From the NCBI RefSeq assembly GCF_024764775.1, contig NZ_JALIGC010000032.1, forward strand, positions 1 to 64,000: DNA of 64,000 nucleotides, in the 5' to 3' direction. Positions within the stretch are counted from its first letter, which is position 1. Each line of letters begins with the position of its first letter. Positions 1 to 8,293 of the stretch are shown piece by piece. This DNA is from Scandinavium manionii. Lineage in GTDB: Bacteria > Pseudomonadota > Gammaproteobacteria > Enterobacterales > Enterobacteriaceae. A model generated the notes under the pieces. It was not told the origin of the DNA and searched no databases. It worked only from the letters and a program-made list of their open reading frames with translations. The translations under genes and the position numbers were made by a program.

Positions 1-51
1 TGCTTTGTTGTAGTTACGCCAGTTGGTGACTTTAAACTTCTGCTTTGCCAT
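1..51 (-). CDS. IS903-type transposase, N-terminal 17 residues only
   Basis: The reading frame opens at the ATG at 51 and runs off the left edge. The 17 visible residues begin MAKQKFKVTNW and match the usual start of the DDE transposase of the IS903 group of IS5. No catalytic residues are visible, so it cannot be said whether the full enzyme is intact. Confidence rests on the correct distance from the terminal inverted repeat as well as the residues. Confidence 0.8.
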   Translation of the reverse strand, partial: MAKQKFKVTNWRNYNKA

Positions 52-109
52 GGGACGACCCGTGTTGCCGGATGATGCGTGATCTGATCCTTTAACTCAG
101 CAAAAGTTC

Positions 110-127
110 GATTTATTCAACAAAGCC
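110..127 (-). repeat. terminal inverted repeat of the IS903-type element
   Basis: An 18-base end repeat; it reads GATTTATTCAACAAAGCC on the plus strand. IS903 makes 9-base target duplications, so 128-136 (TCGCTACAG) is the expected duplicated target; its partner copy is outside the window. Confidence 0.85.
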
Positions 128-563
128 TCGCTACAGCACAATGATGGCAGGTTTTACTTATCAATATATCTCTCCCATCGGCGCATTCAGCACTACGCTT
201 GGGGCTGATACGTTGAATAACAGTAAGGGCGTCACCGTGAATGCGGCGTATATTCTTCTGCAACAGTGGGGTAATTTCATTCTGGTTCCCGAAATGGGCA
301 TCGACTGGGCTAATGCGCAAAACACCCGCTATTACTATGGTATTTCAGAGCAAGAGTCCGCGCGCAGCGGCCTTGCCCCCTGGCGTCCACACGATAGTTT
401 CGTGCCTTATTTGCAGCTGGCAATGAATTACGCCTGGTCAAAACAATGGAATACCTGGGGCGAAATCACCGGACGATTTTATCCATCGACAATAAGCGAC
501 AGCCCAATGGTCAATAAACACGGCGTCACCGAACTGACACTAGGGGTCAGTTATACCTTTTGA
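128..563 (+). pseudogene. MipA/OmpV family outer-membrane protein, 5' part cut off by the IS
   Basis: MipA/OmpV proteins are outer-membrane beta-barrel proteins of about 250 residues that act as scaffolds or porin-like proteins. Only the C-terminal ~144 residues are here, in frame from the IS junction at 128 to the stop at 563. Recognisable family segments are YQYISPIGAF, a YYYGIS..ESARSGL stretch, DSPMV and the C-terminal barrel signature GVSYTF ending in phenylalanine. The frame hits a stop inside the IS (93-95), so there is no native start or signal peptide. ATGs at 141 and 144 could start a fragment, but it could not be exported. The 29-base gap to the omptin gene suggests a former operon. 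Confidence 0.8.
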
Positions 564-598
564 TTTAAATCGATTCAAACGAGACGAGGTGCATGGCA

Positions 599-1558
599 AT
601 GAAAAAAAAAGCGGTGGTATGTGGCGTGGCAGCCATTTGTTCTACTCCAGTCTGGGCGGTTGATTACCTTTCAGGCCAGGAAAAACAGTATATTCACGAT
701 GGTTTATCGTTAACGACGTCGCTGGGTTACATGGGCGGGGAATCGAAAGAATACGTTTACGACAATGATAAGTTACTCAGCCGACTCGACTGGAAAATAA
801 AGAACGCCGCGATCCTCAAAATGGAGGCAAATTATGATGTTCTTCCGTGGCTGAGCGTAAATGCCGCTGGCTGGACAACAGTAGCCTCCGGCTCTGGCCA
901 TTTAAATGATTTTGACTGGCAGGATCCTAATTCTTCGTCAAAAACCGACAGTTCCTCAAGCACTGCCGTATTGAATGAAGCCAATGAATATGATCTGAGC
1001 CTAAGAGGCTGGATAGTCAATAACAATAATTACAAGGCGGGAATGATTGCTGGCTATCAGGAGAGTCGGTTTAGCCTGACGGGGAAAGGCGGTACCTATG
1101 ATTATGCAGGAACGGATGCGAACGATAACTATGACCCAAATCTCCCACGTCAGCGTGGCTCCTTCCCACGAAATCAATCGGTTATAGGCTATAAACAAAC
1201 CTATCGCACCCCTTATATCGGCCTCATCGGAAAATACGCCATCAATGATTTTGAATTTAATGCACTCATGAAATACAGCCATTGGGTTGATGCCAAAGAT
1301 AACGACAACCATTACTTAACCGGTGCAACCAGCGCGACCAATACCAGCAGCGCAGAACTTTGGGCCGGTCAGATTAATGCGGGTTACTGGGTGACATCGC
1401 AGGCCAAAATTTTCACCGAAGCCAATTACACCTATTATCCGAATAAAAAAGGCAAGATTGAGCAATGGGATAACGATGGCTATCAGTCAGCGTCCAGCGG
1501 GGGGGGTATTCAGAACAGAAACTGGACCATCACGGCTGGTTTGCAATATTTGTGGTGA
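599..1558 (+). CDS. omptin family outer-membrane protease (OmpT/Pla/PgtE type)
   Basis: Outer-membrane aspartyl-type protease of the omptin family, which cuts between basic residues in peptides and host proteins and needs LPS for activity. The 319-residue product has a signal peptide of about 20 residues ending VWA, then a ten-strand barrel ending in the aromatic QYLW. The four catalytic positions are conserved: D104 and D106 in NDFDW, and D236 and H238 in KDNDNHY, equivalent to OmpT D83/D85/D210/H212. I chose the ATG at 599 because the GAGG at 586-589 is spaced better for it than for the ATG at 593. The next gene starts 17 bases downstream, so they are probably cotranscribed. Which omptin subfamily it belongs to is not clear. 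Confidence 0.88.
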   Translation: MKKKAVVCGVAAICSTPVWAVDYLSGQEKQYIHDGLSLTTSLGYMGGESKEYVYDNDKLLSRLDWKIKNAAILKMEANYDVLPWLSVNAAGWTTVASGSGHLNDFDWQDPNSSSKTDSSSSTAVLNEANEYDLSLRGWIVNNNNYKAGMIAGYQESRFSLTGKGGTYDYAGTDANDNYDPNLPRQRGSFPRNQSVIGYKQTYRTPYIGLIGKYAINDFEFNALMKYSHWVDAKDNDNHYLTGATSATNTSSAELWAGQINAGYWVTSQAKIFTEANYTYYPNKKGKIEQWDNDGYQSASSGGGIQNRNWTITAGLQYLW

Positions 1559-1575
1559 CGCAATAAAGGGGTCGT

Positions 1576-2706
1576 ATGTTATTAAATAAGCGGCTATTTG
1601 CCATTATTTTTTCAGTGACGGTATTCAGCTTAACTTACGGTCTGAGCTCACCTTTATTGTCCTTTAAACTGATTCATGCAGGCATGACGGAAAGCATGAT
1701 TGGCCTCAATGCCGCGATGCACGCCGTCGGCGTTTTTGCCATCGCGCCGTTTTTGCCTGCTTTGTTCAGACGAGTTCGCCCTGCCACTCTGATGCTGATA
1801 TCACTCGGCGCCATCGCCATTATTTTCCTGTTATTCAGCGTGGTCACACTCCCGTTCTGGTTCTTGCTAAGAATGGGGCTCGGCATGTTCAGTGAAATCA
1901 TCATGGTCCAGACCGAAACCTGGTTGAACGGCAGTACCGTGGAACGCGCCAGAGGCAAAGTGCTCGCACTCTATACGGCAGGGATGTCATTGGGGTTCGC
2001 GGCGGGCCCGTTGATACTCGCCTACACCGGCAGCGACGGCAACCTGGCGTTTTATATTTCGGCCCTGATTACCGCCATCGCGATTGGGCTAATCGCGCTT
2101 TCCGGCATGCCACGCGTCGAGCACGACGAGGATGCTCCGGAAGGGTTTTTAGGTAGCCTGAAACTTGCCGCCTTACCGATTATGGCCACGGTACTTAACG
2201 CCGCAGTCGAAATGCTGGGCATGAATTTCCTGTCTCTCTATGCCATAAAACTGGGCTGGAGCGAATCTGCGTCCGCATTACTGATTTCGGTTCTGATGTT
2301 CGGGGCCATCGTGCTGCAGCTGCCCGTTGGCTGGTTGGCCGATAAGGTCAACCGGCTTTCGCTCATACGAGTCCTGGCATTTCTCGCCGCGGCGCTGGCC
2401 TTTATCTGGCCCTATATTCTCGCCTTTCATTTTCTCTCGTACGTCATGTTATTTATCTGGGGCGGAATTTTTGTTGGCATATACACCGTCGCCATCACAT
2501 GGGTGGGTGAGCGCTTTAAAGGTAGTCAACTGGCCGGAATTTATTCCGCGATGTCGGTCGCCTGGGGTGCAGGCGCGCTGGCAGGTCCGCTCCTGGGTGG
2601 GTTCGCCATGCAATATTCTTTACACGGACTGCCGTGGCTGACCGCTGCAATGTGCCTGTGTTTTGCTCTCTTCAGTTTGAGACCGTCTTTTCGGATGCTG
2701 AATTAA
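1576..2706 (+). CDS. MFS transporter, YcaD-like
   Basis: A 376-residue major facilitator with about 12 hydrophobic segments, resembling the YcaD type in length and layout. The cytoplasmic loop after helix 2 carries FRRVRP, and the second half has the matching GWLADKVNRLSLIR loop, the classic MFS motif A position. It starts 17 bases after the omptin stop with an AAGGGG ribosome site, so it is probably the third gene of a mipA'-omptin-MFS unit. The substrate is unknown; peptide or drug export would be guesswork. Confidence 0.8.
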   Translation: MLLNKRLFAIIFSVTVFSLTYGLSSPLLSFKLIHAGMTESMIGLNAAMHAVGVFAIAPFLPALFRRVRPATLMLISLGAIAIIFLLFSVVTLPFWFLLRMGLGMFSEIIMVQTETWLNGSTVERARGKVLALYTAGMSLGFAAGPLILAYTGSDGNLAFYISALITAIAIGLIALSGMPRVEHDEDAPEGFLGSLKLAALPIMATVLNAAVEMLGMNFLSLYAIKLGWSESASALLISVLMFGAIVLQLPVGWLADKVNRLSLIRVLAFLAAALAFIWPYILAFHFLSYVMLFIWGGIFVGIYTVAITWVGERFKGSQLAGIYSAMSVAWGAGALAGPLLGGFAMQYSLHGLPWLTAAMCLCFALFSLRPSFRMLN

Positions 2707-2888
2707 CACCATAATTTGTTAAACACAGTGACCATTAGCCCGATAATTGTGCTCGCCATGTTCTTTCAGAGGAAGAGCTGAATATGGATGAACGGCAATT
2801 CGCATAGTTAGTGATTGATGTCGGCGGATGACATGAAAAAACGTGAATAATTGAATCATTTCGTAATTGAAGAACTCACCACGCTCCC

Positions 2889-4154
2889 TCATCTCACCAT
2901 AAGTAAATCCGCATAGCGCGTGGTATATCGTGGCGAGAGCATGTCCCGTTTCATTTGCCACTGCTGGCGGATCCCCTGCCCGGCGAAATACAACGTCCCG
3001 CGCCCTTCTTTCACGTTCAGGTGATCCAGAACGTTCATCAGCTGCGGGCTGTTGTGACGCGACGCGTTTTCATCGAACAGGTTAAGCTGCGCCACGCCCT
3101 GACTGTAAAAATCGCTCAGCATCACCCCGGCTTTCTGATAGCGATGCCCTTCTCGCCAGATAGCCTCCAGGCAACGCGTCGCCACGCCGATAATATCCCG
3201 GCTGTCCTGCGTCGGCGTCAGCAGTTTTACCGAGGCGCTGTTGCCGTAATACGGCACATTCGGCGCAAATGGCGACGTTTTGACGAAAGCGGAGACAAAC
3301 CGACAATATTGATGCTCGCCGCGCAGTTTTTCCGCGGCACGCGACGCATAGCTGCAAATCGCCTGGCGCATCTCCTCATATTCGGTGATGCGGTCCCCGA
3401 ACGACCGGGAGCAGATAATGTCCTGTTTGACCGGCGCAAACTCTTCCAGCCCAAAACACGGTTCACCGCGCAGCTCACGCACGGTTCTTTCCAGCACCAC
3501 GTTGAAATGCTTCCTGATGAAGCGAATATCGCTGTCTGCCAGCTGTAGCACGGTTTTGATCCCCATCGACTCCAGCTTTTTCGAGATCCGCCTCCCGACG
3601 CCCCAGACTTCACCCACCGACAATGCCGCCATCAGTTTCCTCTGACGTTCGACGTTCGACAAATCCACCACACCACCCGTCTGCCGCTGCCATTTCTTTG
3701 CCGCATGGTTCGCCAACTTGGCCAGCGTCTTGGTTTGGGCAATCCCCACCCCAACGGTCAGATGCGTGCACTGCAAAATCGTCGCTCTGATTTCACGGCC
3801 AAACTCGGTCAGGTCACGGCAGTTACGCACTCCGGTCAGGTCACAAAATACCTCATCGATGGAGTAGATTTCGCAGCGCGGCAGCATCCCCTCGAGGATG
3901 CTCATCACCCTGTTGGACATGTCCGCGTAAAGCTCATAGTTACTGCTGAAACACACCACGCCGTGACGCCTGAAAGCGTCTTTCTGTTTGAAGTACGGCT
4001 CACCCATTTTCACAAAGGGCTTTGCTTCAGCAGATCGCGCAATCACGCAGCCGTCGTTGTTGGATAAAACGACCACCGGCTTTCCCTTCAAATCCGGGCG
4101 AAACACGGTTTCACAGGAGGCATAAAATGAATTCACATCACACAGTGCGAACAT
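2889..4154 (-). CDS. umuC: DNA polymerase V catalytic subunit UmuC
   Basis: Error-prone Y-family polymerase that copies past lesions during the SOS response, active as UmuD'2C with RecA. The 421 residues match the E. coli length. The N terminus has the catalytic aspartate D6 in FALCDVNSFYAS and the second metal site in YSIDEVF near residue 100; the NNDGCVIARS segment is typical of the family. It lies directly downstream of umuD with a one-base gap, so the two are translated together under the LexA box at 4597. Confidence 0.97.
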   Translation of the reverse strand: MFALCDVNSFYASCETVFRPDLKGKPVVVLSNNDGCVIARSAEAKPFVKMGEPYFKQKDAFRRHGVVCFSSNYELYADMSNRVMSILEGMLPRCEIYSIDEVFCDLTGVRNCRDLTEFGREIRATILQCTHLTVGVGIAQTKTLAKLANHAAKKWQRQTGGVVDLSNVERQRKLMAALSVGEVWGVGRRISKKLESMGIKTVLQLADSDIRFIRKHFNVVLERTVRELRGEPCFGLEEFAPVKQDIICSRSFGDRITEYEEMRQAICSYASRAAEKLRGEHQYCRFVSAFVKTSPFAPNVPYYGNSASVKLLTPTQDSRDIIGVATRCLEAIWREGHRYQKAGVMLSDFYSQGVAQLNLFDENASRHNSPQLMNVLDHLNVKEGRGTLYFAGQGIRQQWQMKRDMLSPRYTTRYADLLMVR

Positions 4155-4155
4155 A

Positions 4156-4575
4156 TCAGCACGCAGACTTCACGATGTAAGTGACGACGCCGAACACTTC
4201 CAGGCAGTCTTCGCTGCCAATCATAATCGGCCGGTAGGCGGTATTCTCCGGTTTGAGCATGACGACAGGATGCAGTTGCAGGCGCTTCACCGTAAATTCG
4301 CCGTCGACCGCGGCGATGACGATGTCACCGTGTTCGGCCTTACGGGAGCTGTCCACCACCAGCAAATCGCCCTCGCTGATCCCGGCATCCATCATTGAAT
4401 CACCAGAGGATTTCACAAAATAGGTCGCGCTCGGGTGCTGAATCATCAATTCATTCAGGTCGATGCGCTGCTCAACGTAATCCTGCGCCGGGCTGGGAAA
4501 GCCGCATGGGACACGGTCTCCAAAGAGGGGGAACGCCACAATTGGGCGCAATTCGGCGGGTGTGAAAAACTGCAT
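4156..4575 (-). CDS. umuD: UmuD, self-cleaving subunit of polymerase V
   Basis: LexA-like S24-family protein that cuts itself with RecA help to give UmuD', the partner of UmuC. With the start at 4575 the product is 139 residues, the E. coli length. The cleavage pair C24-G25, nucleophile S60 (in GDSM) and K97 (in FTVK) are all present. The frame extends 21 codons further upstream to 4638, but that extension runs through the LexA operator, so the shorter start is right. Confidence 0.96.
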   Translation of the reverse strand: MQFFTPAELRPIVAFPLFGDRVPCGFPSPAQDYVEQRIDLNELMIQHPSATYFVKSSGDSMMDAGISEGDLLVVDSSRKAEHGDIVIAAVDGEFTVKRLQLHPVVMLKPENTAYRPIMIGSEDCLEVFGVVTYIVKSAC

Positions 4576-4596
4576 GAGAATCACCATCAATGATAA

Positions 4597-4612
4597 CTGT
4601 ATATATATACAG
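4597..4612 (-). promoter_or_regulatory. LexA (SOS) box of umuDC
   Basis: CTGTATATATATACAG is a perfect CTGT-N8-ACAG palindrome, 22 bases before the umuD start. It matches the strong SOS box that keeps umuDC tightly repressed. Confidence 0.93.
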
Positions 4613-4700
4613 TATTGCATGTTGATGGCAGAGATCAAGCAGGATCCGCTGATAACGCAGATCCTCGACGCAACCGCAGGGGTGACAGCAGGCTACGATT

Positions 4701-4730
4701 CATATACGATTTATATATGTTTCATATATA
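4701..4730. promoter_or_regulatory. AT-rich overlapping palindromes before the ParD-like gene
   Basis: Two overlapping inverted repeats sit just upstream of the start at 4743: CATATA (4701-4706) with TATATG (4714-4719), and TATATATG (4712-4719) with CATATATA (4723-4730) around TTT. This layout fits an operator for a ribbon-helix-helix dimer, many of which repress their own genes. Binding is inferred. Confidence 0.45.
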
Positions 4731-4742
4731 GAGTGTCGCTTT

Positions 4743-4961
4743 ATGGGAATCGTTAAAATTTCCGACCTGCTGCATGAAGACATCCGTGATGCCAGCAAGG
4801 CCATGTCACGGTCGGTGAATGCGCAGGCCGAATACTGGATCCGCCTCGGAATGATGAGCGAGCTGTACCCGGATCTTAACTACCAGCAAATCAAAATGAT
4901 GATGCTGAAATCCGGATCCGATCGACTGCTGGAGGTAATCAATGCCATCAATTCTCATTAA
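4743..4961 (+). CDS. ParD-like ribbon-helix-helix protein
   Basis: A 72-residue protein that looks like the ParD-like family: an early strand (VKISDLLHEDI), then two helices with AMSRSVNAQAEYWIRLG, the usual ribbon-helix-helix pattern of antitoxins and small repressors. The C-terminal third is helical and could bind a partner. Its 3' end overlaps the next gene, a methionine aminopeptidase, by 20 bases, so the two are translationally coupled. No ParE or RelE-like toxin is nearby. The ribosome site is weak (GAGTG about 9 bases upstream). It could be an antitoxin-like regulator of its partner or simply an autorepressor. Confidence 0.75.
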   Translation: MGIVKISDLLHEDIRDASKAMSRSVNAQAEYWIRLGMMSELYPDLNYQQIKMMMLKSGSDRLLEVINAINSH

Positions 4962-5721
4962 AACCGCCGATGAACTCTCCCGCCAGCGTCATGCGGGCGA
5001 GCTGTTAGCCTCTGTGTTTGCCATGCTGGATGACTTTATTCAGCCCGGCGTCAGCACTATGGATATCAATAACCGCGCCGAAGATTTTATCGTCAATCAA
5101 CTGCAATCCCGCCCGGCCAGTAAAGGGCAATACGATTTCCCATACGTACTGAATACCTCGGTGAATGAGGTGGTGTGTCACGGGATCCCGAAAGAGTCGG
5201 AACACCTGAAATCCGGCGCTATCGTGAACGTCGATATCACGCTGGAAAAAGACGGCATGATCGCGGACTCCAGCAAAATGTACCTGATTGGCGACGTTTC
5301 GCCACTGGCCCGTCGGCTAGTGAACAAAACCTACGAAGCGATGTGGAAAGGCATCAAAGCCGTGAAGCCCGGTGCGACGCTGGGCGATATTGGGCATGCC
5401 ATCCAGACGTATGCGGAAAGCAACGGTTATAGCGTGGTGCGGGAATACTGTGGGCATGGCATTGGCAAAGAGATGCACGAAGAGCCGCAGGTGCTGCACT
5501 ACGGCAAACCCGGCACCGGCGAGGTGCTGCGTGAGGGAATGGTGTTTACCATCGAACCGATGATTAACCAGGGCGACAGCAAAATCAAAACCAAAAAGGA
5601 CGGCTGGACGGTGATCACCCGCGACAAAAAATTGTCGGCGCAGTGGGAGCACACCATCGCCGTGACCGCTGATGGCTTCGACGTTTTGACGCTGCGTAAA
5701 GGTGAGACCATTCCGGTGTAG
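4942..5721 (+). CDS. type I methionine aminopeptidase, extra copy
   Basis: Removes the initiator methionine from new proteins. The 259 residues form one complete pita-bread domain with all metal ligands: D98 (NVDIT), D109 (ADSSK), H172 (GHGIG), E205 (TIEPM) and E236 (WEHT), plus H80. It has a strong GGAGGT site at 4931-4936. The housekeeping map gene normally lies beside rpsB, so this is probably a second copy. It overlaps the upstream ParD-like gene by 20 bases, which implies coordinated expression. Whether it acts on a special set of substrates cannot be read from the sequence. Confidence 0.92.
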   Translation: MPSILIKTADELSRQRHAGELLASVFAMLDDFIQPGVSTMDINNRAEDFIVNQLQSRPASKGQYDFPYVLNTSVNEVVCHGIPKESEHLKSGAIVNVDITLEKDGMIADSSKMYLIGDVSPLARRLVNKTYEAMWKGIKAVKPGATLGDIGHAIQTYAESNGYSVVREYCGHGIGKEMHEEPQVLHYGKPGTGEVLREGMVFTIEPMINQGDSKIKTKKDGWTVITRDKKLSAQWEHTIAVTADGFDVLTLRKGETIPV

Positions 5722-5730
5722 TGCTTGATT

Positions 5731-5802
5731 GCCTGGCGGCGCTACGCTTGTACGGGCCTACGGGACATTTATCGACCCGTGCAAACGCAGCGCCACCGGG
5801 CA
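5731..5802. repeat. REP/BIME-type repeat
   Basis: Two REP-like arms face each other: GCCTGGCGGCGCTACGCTTG on the left and GCAAACGCAGCGCCACCGGGC-like sequence on the right. It lies between the convergent methionine aminopeptidase and pcaC genes, a usual place for such repeats. Two more copies are at 25246 and 52730. Confidence 0.8.
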
Positions 5803-5805
5803 ATT

Positions 5806-6186
5806 TTACGCATCCAACTCGTCAAACACCTGTTGCGCCAGATGCAGCGTAGCGTTGGCCGCCGGAAGACCGCAATACAGCGCCGAATGCATGATGAGCT
5901 CTTTGAGTTCATCGCGCGTAACGCCGTTATTGAATGCCGCACGCAGGTGCATTTTCAGCTCGGCCTCGCGGTTGAGCGCAATGAGCATCGCGATGGTAAT
6001 CATGCTGCGGGTGTGGTGGCTCAAACCCGGACGGGTCCAGGTTTCGCCCCACGCATAGCGGGTAATAAAATTCTGAAACTCTTCATTCAGCGGCGACAGG
6101 TTATCCAGCGTGCGATCTACGTGCGCGTCACCCAGCACTTTGCGGCGCACATCCATACCTTGATGATAGCGTGCTTCATCGTCCAT
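5806..6186 (-). CDS. pcaC: 4-carboxymuconolactone decarboxylase
   Basis: Decarboxylates 4-carboxymuconolactone to beta-ketoadipate enol-lactone in the protocatechuate branch of the beta-ketoadipate pathway. The 126-residue protein is a single AhpD-like/CMD helical domain of normal length, with R.KVLGDAHVDR near the N terminus and the family segment RSMITIAMLIALNR. It is the last gene of the pcaIJFBDC run, three bases after pcaD. In some bacteria this activity is fused to the enol-lactonase as PcaL; here they are separate. Confidence 0.93.
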   Translation of the reverse strand: MDDEARYHQGMDVRRKVLGDAHVDRTLDNLSPLNEEFQNFITRYAWGETWTRPGLSHHTRSMITIAMLIALNREAELKMHLRAAFNNGVTRDELKELIMHSALYCGLPAANATLHLAQQVFDELDA

Positions 6187-6189
6187 GCA

Positions 6190-6942
6190 TTACCCCCGGA
6201 AATAGCTCAACACCACAGAGGCAAACTCATCTGCGGCTTCAACGTTAGAAAGATGCGATGCGGGCAGCGTCACACACTGGCTACCGGCAATATTTTTATG
6301 CAGGAAATCGGCATCCACCAGCGTGGTCACCGGGTCATATTCCCCGGCGATAATCAGCACCGGCGCGGTAATGGCGCTGACTTCAGCGCGTAAATCTGCC
6401 GCGGCCAGCGCTTCGCAACCTTCAGCGTAGCCTTCCGGATCCATGTGCGTCAGCTCGTGAACCAGTTGATCCACCACTTCCGGAGAATGCTGCCGAAACG
6501 TCGGGGTGAACCAGCGGTCAGCCGTGCCTGCCGCCACAACGTCCATGCCTTCCTGACGCACGGCGCGCGCACGCGAAAGCCAGCTGGCCTGGTCGCCGAT
6601 TTTGGCTGCCGTGTTCGCCACGGCAAAGCCATAAAAACGCTCCGGCGCAAAACGTGCCAGCCACAGCCCGGTCAGGCCGCCGACAGAAATCCCGCAGAAA
6701 CAGGCCTTGTCGATATGCAGGTGATCGAGTAGCGCAATCACATCCTCGCCCAGCTGTGCAAGCGTCACTTTGCCGCGTTTGGTGGTTTGCCCATGGCCGT
6801 GCGTGTCGTAGCGCAGCACGCGAAAATAGGCGCTCAGGGCCTGAATCTGCGGCTGCCACAGCGACAGCGACGTGCCCATCGAGTTCGAGAGCACCAGCAC
6901 CGGCGCGTTTTCCGGGCCATCAATCTGATAATGAAGCGTCAT
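6190..6942 (-). CDS. pcaD: 3-oxoadipate enol-lactonase
   Basis: Alpha/beta hydrolase that opens beta-ketoadipate enol-lactone to beta-ketoadipate. The 250 residues show the nucleophile elbow GISVGG with S86, the early SNSMGTSLSLW oxyanion segment, an acidic residue in GEYDPVTT and the C-terminal histidine in ASHLSNVE. It overlaps the end of pcaB by 23 bases, so translation is coupled. Confidence 0.93.
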   Translation of the reverse strand: MTLHYQIDGPENAPVLVLSNSMGTSLSLWQPQIQALSAYFRVLRYDTHGHGQTTKRGKVTLAQLGEDVIALLDHLHIDKACFCGISVGGLTGLWLARFAPERFYGFAVANTAAKIGDQASWLSRARAVRQEGMDVVAAGTADRWFTPTFRQHSPEVVDQLVHELTHMDPEGYAEGCEALAAADLRAEVSAITAPVLIIAGEYDPVTTLVDADFLHKNIAGSQCVTLPASHLSNVEAADEFASVVLSYFRG

Positions 6943-8284
6943 GGCGTTGCTCCTGATATCGCGTCAGAACCTGACGCACAAAATGATCGGCGCTGCCGGT
7001 GGCCCGCGACGGGTCCAGCAGCGTATGTAATTCAGTCGGAGTGAACCAGGCGGTGATGCGCGAGTCGGCTTCCAGCAGCTGCAGCAGTGGGCGTTTTTGG
7101 TCCAACGCCGCGTGACAAAGTGTCTCCACGAGATGATGCGCGTCCTGTTTGCCCAGATGTTTCGCCAGCGCCAGAGTTAACGATTCCGCCATAATCAGCC
7201 CGTGCGTGATATCCAGGTCGGCGCGCATTTTGGCGGCGTCCACCTGCATCCCACGCACCAGCTGTTCGCTCTGAACGATAGCCGCGCCGGTCAGCATCAG
7301 CAGTTCGGGCAGCACTTCCCATTCCGCCTGCCAGCCACCGAGCGCCCTTTCATGCTGCTGAATCTGACTGGCGTACAGCGTCGCCATCAGGCCCGGCGTG
7401 CGCTGGGCGGCAGTGAGAATAACCGCGCAGCCAATCGGATTACGTTTGTGCGGCATGGTCGACGATCCGCCGCGCCCTGGGGCCGTCGGCTCGCAGACTT
7501 CCGCCACTTCGGTCTGCATCAGCAGTGAAAAATCGTTGGCGAATTTACCGAGCGTGCCACACATGCCTGCGTACCCGTGCCCGACCTCGAGGAACCGATC
7601 GCGTTGGCTGTGCCACGGCGTATCCGGCTGCGTGAGGTGTAATTCCTGCGCTAACGCCTGTGCCACCGCCGGACCGTGCTCATTGAGTGAGACCAGGGTG
7701 CCCGCCGCGCCGCCAAACTGAAGCGTCAAAACGCGAGACTGCATTTCACGCAGGCGTAACTGCCAGCGCAGTAGCGCATCCAGCGTTCCGGCGAGTTTGA
7801 GGCCAAAAGTGACAGGCAGCGCGTGCTGCATCCAGGTGCGGCCCGGCATCACCGTCTGGCGATGGGTTTCGGTTTGTTCGGCCAGCGTCGACAAAAGCTG
7901 CGTCAGCATCACGTTCGTTTCGCGCAACGCATTACGCAGTTGCAGCACAAAACCGGTGTCGATAGCATCCTGACTGGTTGCGCCCCAGTGCACGTAGCGG
8001 GCCGCATTTTCATCTCGCATTTTCACCTGTGCAGTGAGCTGCCTGACCAGCGGAATTGCCAGGTTACCCGCGCTGGCGGCGGCATCAGCCAATGCCAGCA
8101 GGTCGATATTCTTTACCTGACAGGCGGCTTCAATGGCCGCCACTGCCTCCTGCGGGATAACGCCGCAGCGCGCTTCGGCCCGCGCCAGTGCGGCTTCAAA
8201 ATCGAGCATCCCCTGCACGGTGTTCACGTCGCTAAAAATTTCCGTCAGCGCACTGCCGCGCAACAGCGGGGTCAACACATCCAT
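6920..8284 (-). CDS. pcaB: 3-carboxy-cis,cis-muconate cycloisomerase
   Basis: Converts 3-carboxy-cis,cis-muconate to 4-carboxymuconolactone. The 454-residue product belongs to the fumarase/aspartase superfamily and carries its signature loop SSTMPHKRNP near residue 280, with GATSQD in the first third. The length is normal for the bacterial enzyme. It follows pcaF by nine bases and overlaps pcaD. Confidence 0.94.
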   Translation of the reverse strand: MDVLTPLLRGSALTEIFSDVNTVQGMLDFEAALARAEARCGVIPQEAVAAIEAACQVKNIDLLALADAAASAGNLAIPLVRQLTAQVKMRDENAARYVHWGATSQDAIDTGFVLQLRNALRETNVMLTQLLSTLAEQTETHRQTVMPGRTWMQHALPVTFGLKLAGTLDALLRWQLRLREMQSRVLTLQFGGAAGTLVSLNEHGPAVAQALAQELHLTQPDTPWHSQRDRFLEVGHGYAGMCGTLGKFANDFSLLMQTEVAEVCEPTAPGRGGSSTMPHKRNPIGCAVILTAAQRTPGLMATLYASQIQQHERALGGWQAEWEVLPELLMLTGAAIVQSEQLVRGMQVDAAKMRADLDITHGLIMAESLTLALAKHLGKQDAHHLVETLCHAALDQKRPLLQLLEADSRITAWFTPTELHTLLDPSRATGSADHFVRQVLTRYQEQRHDASLSD

Positions 8285-8293
8285 TCCGGCTCC

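Larger units (their letters stand above)
1..127 (-). mobile_element. IS903-type (IS5 family) insertion sequence, one end only
   Basis: The first 127 bases read, on the minus strand, as the transposase-start end of an IS903-like element: an 18-base terminal inverted repeat beginning GGCTTTGTTGAATAAATC, a short leader, then the transposase start at 51. Both the terminal repeat and the leader agree with IS903 as I remember it. The rest of the element lies outside the window to the left. It is inserted inside a mipA/ompV-like gene. Confidence 0.9.

Noticed and set aside
2719..2961. 80-residue minus-strand frame after the MFS gene
   Set aside because: It overlaps the end of umuC in another frame and shows no family features or ribosome site.
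4562..4756. 64-residue plus-strand frame across the umuD promoter
   Set aside because: It reads through the LexA box and operator region and has no protein features.
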